Source: ANME-2 cluster archaeon
GTDB taxonomy: Archaea; Halobacteriota; Methanosarcinia; Methanosarcinales; Methanocomedenaceae
Direction: 5' to 3'
NCBI GenBank assembly: GCA_023544495.1
Contig: JAMJFV010000106.1
Span: 1-6,988, forward strand
DNA: 6,988 bases
Shown one piece after another: positions 4,387 through 6,988 of this stretch; within the stretch, counting starts at the first letter, position 1, and the number at the start of each line of letters is the position of its first letter. The notes beneath the pieces were generated by a model that saw only the letters and a list, made by a program, of their open reading frames with translations, was not told the DNA's origin and ran no database searches. Position numbers and translations under genes: made by a program.

Positions 4387-5469
4387 ATGATATTTCGTCA
4401 GTTGAATCCGCATTCATGCAAAACATATCTTATAGGCCCGGAAGGGTCAGACAATGTGGTCCTTGTTGACCCGGTACTGGAACATCTGGAAGAATACCTT
4501 GAGCTGCTCAGGAAAGAGAAATTCAGGCTCACCTATGTTATTGATACGCATACCCACGCCGACCATATTTCGGGTTGTTCAGCCATTAAAGACCTTACAG
4601 ACTGTGAATATGTGATGCATACCACAGCCCCGGCCCATTGTGTCGGGCTGCGGGTGATCGATGGATTTGCATGGCACATCGACGGTCTTCCAATTAACGT
4701 GATGCATACCCCCGGCCATACCGTGGATTCCATGTGCCTGATACTTCCGGACCGCATCATGACAGGTGACACCCTTTTCCTCGATGACGGCGGGGCGGGA
4801 CGCGATGACCTTCCCGGAGGTGATCCCGGAGCACACTGGGAAAGCCTGCAGCGTATTATGGCACTTCCCGACGACCTGGTAGTGTATCCTGCACATGAGT
4901 ACAGGGGTCGTACACCTTCAAGTCTGGCAAACCAGACGATCACAAATCCTCATCTTAAATCAAGGTCAAAGCAGGAATTCGTGAAATATCTCGAAGAGCT
5001 TAAACTTGGTCCGGCTGATTGGATGAAAGATGTCCTGGCAGCGAATTATGCGTGCGCCCGCGACCCAAAAGCTGCCTGGGTACCCGTTGATGCACCTGCG
5101 TGTGAAGTACAAGGGACACTTGAGCATGGTGTCAATGACATCCAGGTCGCCGGGATCCCGGCCGCAGAGCTCAAATGGAGATTGGACGCAGGGAACGCAC
5201 CTATCATTCTTGATGTAAGGGAGGAGAAAGAACTTTCCGGCGAACTGGGGCATTTGCCAGGAATAACACATATCCCCATTGGAAGCCTTGCAAAACGTCT
5301 TTCTGAGCTGGAAGAGGATAAAGATAAAGAGATCGTGACCGTGTGCCGTTCAGGCGGACGTTCCCATACCGCAGCCCAGATACTGATGCAGGCAGGGTTC
5401 AAACACATATACAACCTTGACGGTGGAATGATGAACTGGAATAAACATGGATATTCCGTTGAAAAGTAA
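4387..5469 (+). CDS. Persulfide-dioxygenase-like MBL hydrolase fused to rhodanese
   Basis: This 360-aa, two-domain cytosolic protein has an N-terminal metallo-beta-lactamase fold (about 1-230) that follows the ETHE1 persulfide dioxygenase pattern. It shows THTHADH (H55, H57, D59, H60), TPGHT (H111), TGDTLF (D128), then GRDDLPGGDPGAHWESL and YPAHEY (H170). H111 and D128 correspond to ETHE1 iron ligands, and the third ligand is in the first motif. The C-terminal rhodanese domain (about 250-358) has DVREEKE and the active-site loop CRSGGRS (Cys320), followed by NLDGGMMNW. Such fusions oxidise the sulfane sulfur of glutathione- or other thiol persulfides with O2 and exchange sulfur between persulfide and thiosulfate/sulfite. 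Because methanogen-like archaea generally lack glutathione, the thiol is probably CoA, cysteine or another thiol (inference). The ATG at 4387 has a strong SD, GGGAGG, 6 bases upstream. Two dyads precede it. Glyoxalase-II-type activity is a less likely alternative. Confidence 0.9.
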   Translation: MIFRQLNPHSCKTYLIGPEGSDNVVLVDPVLEHLEEYLELLRKEKFRLTYVIDTHTHADHISGCSAIKDLTDCEYVMHTTAPAHCVGLRVIDGFAWHIDGLPINVMHTPGHTVDSMCLILPDRIMTGDTLFLDDGGAGRDDLPGGDPGAHWESLQRIMALPDDLVVYPAHEYRGRTPSSLANQTITNPHLKSRSKQEFVKYLEELKLGPADWMKDVLAANYACARDPKAAWVPVDAPACEVQGTLEHGVNDIQVAGIPAAELKWRLDAGNAPIILDVREEKELSGELGHLPGITHIPIGSLAKRLSELEEDKDKEIVTVCRSGGRSHTAAQILMQAGFKHIYNLDGGMMNWNKHGYSVEK

Positions 5470-5486
5470 AAACCAGTCTATGAACA

Positions 5487-6029
5487 TCATTTCTTCAACT
5501 TAACCATATATTGCTCCCGGAACGTAGCCACTTTTGGTGCAATCACCAGACTGCAATAACGGTTCCCGGGGTTGCGCATGAAGTACTTTTGATGCTCCTC
5601 CTCTGCCGGATAGAATGCCTCGAAGGGAGTGATCTCGGTCACGATGGGTCCGTCCCAGATATGTATTGCATCAAATTCCGCTATTACCTCTTTGGCGACC
5701 TCATATTGTTCCCGTGTATGATAGAATATCACCGAACGGTACTGTGTTCCCACATCAGGACCCTGGCGATTTACTGTTGTTGGGTCGTGGACTGTGAAGA
5801 AGACCTCAAGGAGTTCCTTAAACGTGATGATCCGGGGGTCAAATGTTATCTGGATGACTTCTGCGTGACCTGTGTTCCCGGCACAGACCTCGTGATAGGA
5901 AGGGTCCGGCAGCCCGCCTCCCGAATAACCCGATACAACCTTCTCGACCCCTCGCAGGTTATCGAAGATGGCTTCCAGACACCAGAAGCATCCTCCACCC
6001 AATGTTGCGGTTTGGTATACTTGATCCAT
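5487..6029 (-). CDS. msrA: Peptide methionine sulfoxide reductase A
   Basis: This 180-aa cytosolic enzyme reduces methionine-S-sulfoxide in proteins. The active site GCFWCLEA carries the catalytic Cys14, with Cys17 nearby. TGHAEV supplies Glu57, and PDVGTQYRS supplies Asp92 and Tyr97; these match the spacing of the E. coli catalytic set (C51, E94, D129, Y134). Cys159 in NRYCSLVIAPK can act as the resolving cysteine. No MsrB domain is fused. The ATG at 6029 is preceded by GTGAGAG about 5 bases upstream. The gene starts 25 bases after the stop of the methyltransferase, so the two are probably one operon. It ends 17 bases from the stop of the convergent PDO-rhodanese gene, a second sulfur/redox function. 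Confidence 0.95.
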   Translation of the reverse strand: MDQVYQTATLGGGCFWCLEAIFDNLRGVEKVVSGYSGGGLPDPSYHEVCAGNTGHAEVIQITFDPRIITFKELLEVFFTVHDPTTVNRQGPDVGTQYRSVIFYHTREQYEVAKEVIAEFDAIHIWDGPIVTEITPFEAFYPAEEEHQKYFMRNPGNRYCSLVIAPKVATFREQYMVKLKK

Positions 6030-6054
6030 ATGTCTCTCACATATCCTTGATAGT

Positions 6055-6837
6055 TCAATCTGATCGGCGTTTCATCCCGACCACGATATCCGTAGCATAG
6101 GTAAACACTATCTGCCCATCCTCAACCCTCACGTTCAATCCGGACAGGTCCCCATCCATCGAATCCCTCATCATCTCCCGTATCGTCTTCACATTTCCTG
6201 CCGGTGGTTCAGCCATCTCAAGCCAGTGATCAAGGTAAAAATCAGAACCACCGCCAACCCTGTCCACCACCTCAAATCCCGCCTCATGCATCATCTGCTC
6301 AAGATCGGATGCACGGTAATGTCTGATATGCGAAGGGTCCCTCAGGTTCTCCATGGTATTCTGGTATTCACTTTTCGTGATATCCTCAGAGGAGACCATA
6401 TCCTCGATGACCAGCCTACCCCCGGGTTGTAGTACCATGGCCATCTCAGACAATGACTTTAAGGGTTCCGGGAAATGATGGAACGAGAACCTGGCTGACA
6501 CAACATCAAACTCTGGCTTACAAAAAGGGAGGTGCTCCACATCACCCACCAGGTTTTCGATATTATCCAGCCCCTTCTCCCGGGCGGCCCGTACTGCAAG
6601 CTCCAGCATCCCGGGCGTGATATCAATGCCGATCACATTGTTAACATGTGGCGCCAGGGCCATTGCAAGATACCCCGTTCCCGTAGCCACGTCCAGTACA
6701 GTCTCATGCCCTTTAAGGTCCAGCAGTCCCACCACTGTGTCAAGGTCAGCCTGGTCCATCAGGGTACCGCAGGCTGCGTAGGCATTCGACCGTTTGCCGA
6801 ACTGTTCCACAGCAACCTTCTTTGAGTATGTGTTCAT
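6055..6837 (-). CDS. Class I SAM-dependent methyltransferase (UbiE-like)
   Basis: This 260-aa cytosolic protein has a Rossmann-type methyltransferase core. Motif I is VLDVATGTGYLA (47-58), with the GxGxG-type loop binding S-adenosylmethionine. IGIDIT (69-74) supplies the acidic residue (Asp72) for the ribose hydroxyls. GDVEHLPF (98-105) contacts adenine, and FHHFPEP (119-125) plus LQPGGRLVIED (136-146) complete the UbiE/COQ5-like pattern. The N-terminus (QFGKRSNAYAACG) resembles the entry helix seen in this group. The substrate cannot be read from sequence; family members methylate quinones, sterols, arsenite and other small molecules. The three-cysteine signature of arsenite methyltransferases is absent. 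The ATG at 6837 is supported by AGGAG about 5 bases upstream. msrA follows 25 bases downstream, so they probably share a transcript. Confidence 0.9.
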   Translation of the reverse strand: MNTYSKKVAVEQFGKRSNAYAACGTLMDQADLDTVVGLLDLKGHETVLDVATGTGYLAMALAPHVNNVIGIDITPGMLELAVRAAREKGLDNIENLVGDVEHLPFCKPEFDVVSARFSFHHFPEPLKSLSEMAMVLQPGGRLVIEDMVSSEDITKSEYQNTMENLRDPSHIRHYRASDLEQMMHEAGFEVVDRVGGGSDFYLDHWLEMAEPPAGNVKTIREMMRDSMDGDLSGLNVRVEDGQIVFTYATDIVVGMKRRSD

Positions 6838-6868
6838 TCCATCTCCTTTCTAATATGATACATAGTAC

Positions 6869-6880
6869 TATTTTTCTAAA
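6869..6880 (-). promoter_or_regulatory. Candidate TATA-like box for the methyltransferase-msrA operon
   Basis: Read on the minus strand this is TTTAGAAAAATA, about 26 bases before a start near 6847. That leaves a leader of roughly 10 bases, which just holds the GGAGAT (6841-6846) used by the ATG at 6837. The match to box A is only fair. Confidence 0.3.
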
Positions 6881-6936
6881 CTCCCAAATGAATGATGGGT
6901 CCCTGCACTTGCCATAATTGACTTCATTCATACAAC

Positions 6937-6988
6937 TCACTCCTCATTTAAAATTCTTATGTATTCATCCACGAGAGACTTCCCCATT
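6937..6988 (-). CDS. Possible C-terminal tail of a gene entering from the right edge
   Basis: A minus-strand frame is open from the window edge to a TGA at 6937 and reads MGKSLVDEYIRILNEE, an acidic amphipathic segment typical of a protein terminus. The Met lies at the very edge, so this is either the last codons of a longer gene or a chance 16-codon frame. The region between it and the methyltransferase (6838-6936) shows only the promoter candidate and short frames without family resemblance. Confidence 0.25.
   Translation of the reverse strand, partial: MGKSLVDEYIRILNEE

Noticed and set aside
6746..6940. 64-codon minus-strand frame across the methyltransferase start
   Set aside because: Most of it overlaps the methyltransferase in another frame. 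A GAGGAG lies upstream of an internal ATG, but the sequence has no family resemblance and would run through the SD and start of the well-supported gene.
1..6988. CRISPR array, insertion sequence or prophage
   Set aside because: I saw no regularly spaced direct repeats, no transposase or integrase motifs, and no paired terminal inverted repeats with target duplications.

Overview
The window looks like chromosomal DNA of a euryarchaeon, most likely in or near the Methanosarcinales (methanogens and their methane-oxidising relatives). The clues are a PGF-CTERM sorting signal, an archaeal-type YfcE/MJ0936 phosphodiesterase, a RibD-C/ArfC-like reductase, TATA-like boxes about 25 bases upstream of likely start sites, and Shine-Dalgarno (SD) sequences of the GGAGG/GGTGAT type. 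The lineage is inferred from family resemblance; no rRNA or marker gene is present.

Layout, left to right. (1) 113-809, minus strand: a small acidic protein with a PepSY-like C-terminus overlaps a PIN-domain nuclease, in the arrangement of a toxin-antitoxin pair. (2) 838-1221: no convincing protein gene. Its right half (about 1036-1240) is a sharply GC-rich island in AT-rich surroundings, full of inverted repeats that can fold into consecutive hairpins, and is the best candidate for an unannotated structured RNA. (3) 1222-2111: a divergent pair of membrane proteins whose annotated starts are 20 bases apart; the plus-strand member has two membrane helices and a PH-like domain. (4) 2172-2840: a RibD C-terminal/dihydrofolate-reductase-like enzyme. 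(5) 3022-3528: a cell-surface protein with a lipobox at one end and a PGF-CTERM signal at the other. (6) 3630-4169, minus: a YfcE-type metallophosphoesterase that is probably leaderless. (7) 4387-5469, plus: a persulfide-dioxygenase-like metallo-beta-lactamase fused to a rhodanese, preceded by two perfect dyads. (8) 5487-6837, minus: an apparent two-gene operon of a SAM-dependent methyltransferase followed by MsrA. (9) The right edge may hold the tail of another minus-strand gene.

The clearest functional theme is sulfur and redox handling in the right half. The PDO-rhodanese fusion (persulfide oxidation and sulfur transfer) converges on MsrA (repair of oxidised methionine) with only 17 bases between them. 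This suits an anaerobe coping with sulfide, persulfide and oxidant stress, but shared regulation is not shown. The left half is a patchwork of small accessory genes and non-coding DNA. The observations most worth following are the GC-rich structured island, the PIN/PepSY-like pair, and the two hairpins in the probable 5' leader of the PDO-rhodanese gene.
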